Assembly (NCBI GenBank): GCA_031272305.1
Contig: JAISUA010000042.1
Span: 1 to 13,987, forward strand
Direction: 5' to 3'
DNA length: 13,987 bases
From: Clostridioides sp.
GTDB lineage: Bacteria; Bacillota; Clostridia; Peptostreptococcales; Peptostreptococcaceae
The notes under the pieces were generated by a model. It was given only the letters and a program-made list of their open reading frames with translations, did no database searches and had not been told where the DNA came from. The first letter of the stretch is position 1, and every line of letters begins with the position of its first letter. Positions 12,936 to 13,987 of this stretch are shown piece by piece. Position numbers and translations under genes: made by a program.

Positions 12936-13835
12936 ATGAGTTGGAGAACAGTTCATATCAAAGATTGCGAAAAAATGAAGATCAAACTAGATAATCTAGA
13001 AGTTACAAAGTTAGGAGAAAAATATTTTATTCCTTTAGCAGACATAGCTACAATTATTGTAGAAGGAGTAGATACAGTGATTACAACAAGGCTTTTATCT
13101 CAGATAAGCAAATACAATATTGTGCTTGTAATATGCGATCAGAAATATCTTCCTACAGGATTGTTTTTGAGCTATGGAAGTTATCACAAGACAGCTAAAA
13201 GAGCTATGCATCAATCACAATGGAGTAAATCTATCAAAGAGAATATTTGGAAAGAAATTGTTTCTCAAAAGATAAACAATCAACTAGAAGTTATCAAAAT
13301 ACTAAAATATGATAGTGAAAGATCAGATTTAATGAAAAGTTTTGTAGAAAATATACTTCCAGGCGATAGTACTAATAGAGAAGGTCACGCAGCAAAAGTT
13401 TACTTCAATTCCCTTTACGGAATGAATTTTACAAGAGAAGATGCTTGTATAGAAAATGCTATGATGAATTTTGGATATGCTATCGTTCGTTCTCAGGTAG
13501 CACGTCTAGTAGTTGGTCAAGGTCTGTTACCTATGCTTGGAGTTTTTCATAGGAACGAGTACAATGCATATAACCTTGTAGATGATTTGATGGAGCCGTT
13601 TAGACCTATTATGGATTATTATATAAATACTAAGGTCTTAGATGAAGATGAATATTTGACTTATGAAAAAAGGTTGAAATTAATTAATTTTTTGAATCAA
13701 CCTATGAAATTAGATGGGAAAAACAGCAGTGTTGATATAGTTATGCAAAATTATATATTAAGTTTCGTGAAATCTATGGAAGATGAAAACGTTTTCTTAT
13801 TAAATAAAATTAAATTATCAGATTTTTTGGAGTGA
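12936..13835 (+). CDS. cas1: CRISPR-associated integrase Cas1 (type II)
   Basis: This 299-residue protein, with Cas2, captures and inserts new spacers into the CRISPR array. It has the length and layout of type II-A Cas1. The metal-binding active site is Glu149 in STNREGHAAKVYF, His205 in GVFHRNEYNAYN, and Glu220 in LVDDLMEPFRP. These positions coincide with the residues I recall for S. pyogenes Cas1. The chosen ATG at 12936 follows GGAGGG and gives MSWRTVHIKDCEKMKI, the usual family start. The frame stays open upstream to 12777, but that stretch is the tracrRNA gene and is not coding. The stop codon overlaps an ATG of the next gene, so cas1 and cas2 are translationally coupled. Confidence 0.95.
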   Translation: MSWRTVHIKDCEKMKIKLDNLEVTKLGEKYFIPLADIATIIVEGVDTVITTRLLSQISKYNIVLVICDQKYLPTGLFLSYGSYHKTAKRAMHQSQWSKSIKENIWKEIVSQKINNQLEVIKILKYDSERSDLMKSFVENILPGDSTNREGHAAKVYFNSLYGMNFTREDACIENAMMNFGYAIVRSQVARLVVGQGLLPMLGVFHRNEYNAYNLVDDLMEPFRPIMDYYINTKVLDEDEYLTYEKRLKLINFLNQPMKLDGKNSSVDIVMQNYILSFVKSMEDENVFLLNKIKLSDFLE

Positions 13836-13840
13836 TGAAA

Positions 13841-13987
13841 GTGAGTTATGAAAAAGTGAGACTATTTTGTATGTTTGATTTACCAATGGAGACAGAAGCA
13901 AATAAAAAACAGTATAGAAAATTTCGCAAAGGTCTATTAGAAAATGGTTTTGTAATGTTGCAGTATTCAGTATATTATAGAGTACTT
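13841..13987 (+). CDS. cas2: CRISPR-associated Cas2 (type II), 5' part
   Basis: The first 49 residues of Cas2, the structural partner of Cas1 in spacer integration; the gene continues past the window end. The translation MSYEKVRLFCMFDLPMETEA, then NKKQYRKFRKGLLENGFVML and QYSVYYRVL, has the Cas2 ferredoxin-like opening strand with Asp at the F-D-(L/M)-P turn and the Y-R-K-F-R-K helix. I chose GTG at 13841, with GGAG at 13829-13832 eight bases before it, because it yields the MSY start usual for this family. An in-frame ATG at 13835 overlaps the cas1 stop (TGATG) and would add only two residues (M-K). Confidence 0.92.
   Translation, partial: MSYEKVRLFCMFDLPMETEANKKQYRKFRKGLLENGFVMLQYSVYYRVL

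Overview
The window is strongly AT-rich, with A/T-ending codons, TTG and GTG starts beside ATG, and strong GGAGG-type ribosome binding sites. It reads as a chromosomal segment of a low-GC Gram-positive anaerobe. A glycine-betaine-type binding protein, a class I (iron-sulfur) fumarase beside a malic enzyme, a YgiQ-type radical SAM protein and a Streptococcus-thermophilus-CRISPR1-like type II locus would suit an anaerobic coccus of the Peptoniphilaceae/Tissierellia sort (Parvimonas, Finegoldia, Peptoniphilus or Helcococcus relatives). That placement is inferred from gene content and style. All recognised genes lie on the + strand.

Left part (1-5957): the C-terminal part of an osmoprotectant ABC-transporter binding protein (1-645) ends at a strong hairpin terminator. 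A repeat-rich gap and an extended -10 promoter lead into a four-domain S1 RNA-binding protein (1062-2306). Next comes a 419-bp gap holding 33-bp tandem repeats, a perfect 13-bp hairpin and a hairpin that looks like the 3' end of an IS200/IS605 element or TnpB guide RNA. It is followed by a small two-helix membrane protein (2726-3184), a hotdog-fold thioesterase (3372-3869) and a YgiQ-family radical SAM protein (3996-5957).

Middle part (5958-9029): a small C4 metabolic cluster. Fumarase alpha and beta subunits (6152-6994, 7010-7555) are tightly coupled, and an NAD-type malic enzyme (7848-9029) follows after a repeat-filled gap. Together they interconvert fumarate, malate and pyruvate plus CO2. 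The gaps of the left and middle parts carry a dispersed composite repeat. Two full 150-bp copies (811-960 and 7674-7823) align without gaps at 138/150 identities. There is one extra half copy (711-759), one diverged half copy (7578-7671) and one diverged inverted copy (5988-6114).

Right part (9030-13987): a type II CRISPR-Cas locus. It has cas9 (1161 aa, all RuvC and HNH catalytic residues present), a tracrRNA gene with its own promoter and terminator in the cas9-cas1 gap (about 12824-12920), cas1 (299 aa, with E149/H205/E220) and the 5' part of cas2, which runs off the window. The tracrRNA nexus and anti-repeat bulge closely resemble those of S. thermophilus CRISPR1, so part of the unseen CRISPR repeat can be predicted. 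No CRISPR array lies in the window, and it probably lies to the right of cas2. The most informative observations are the tracrRNA gene and its placement just before cas1, the composite repeat family, and the orphan IS200/IS605-like 3' hairpin.
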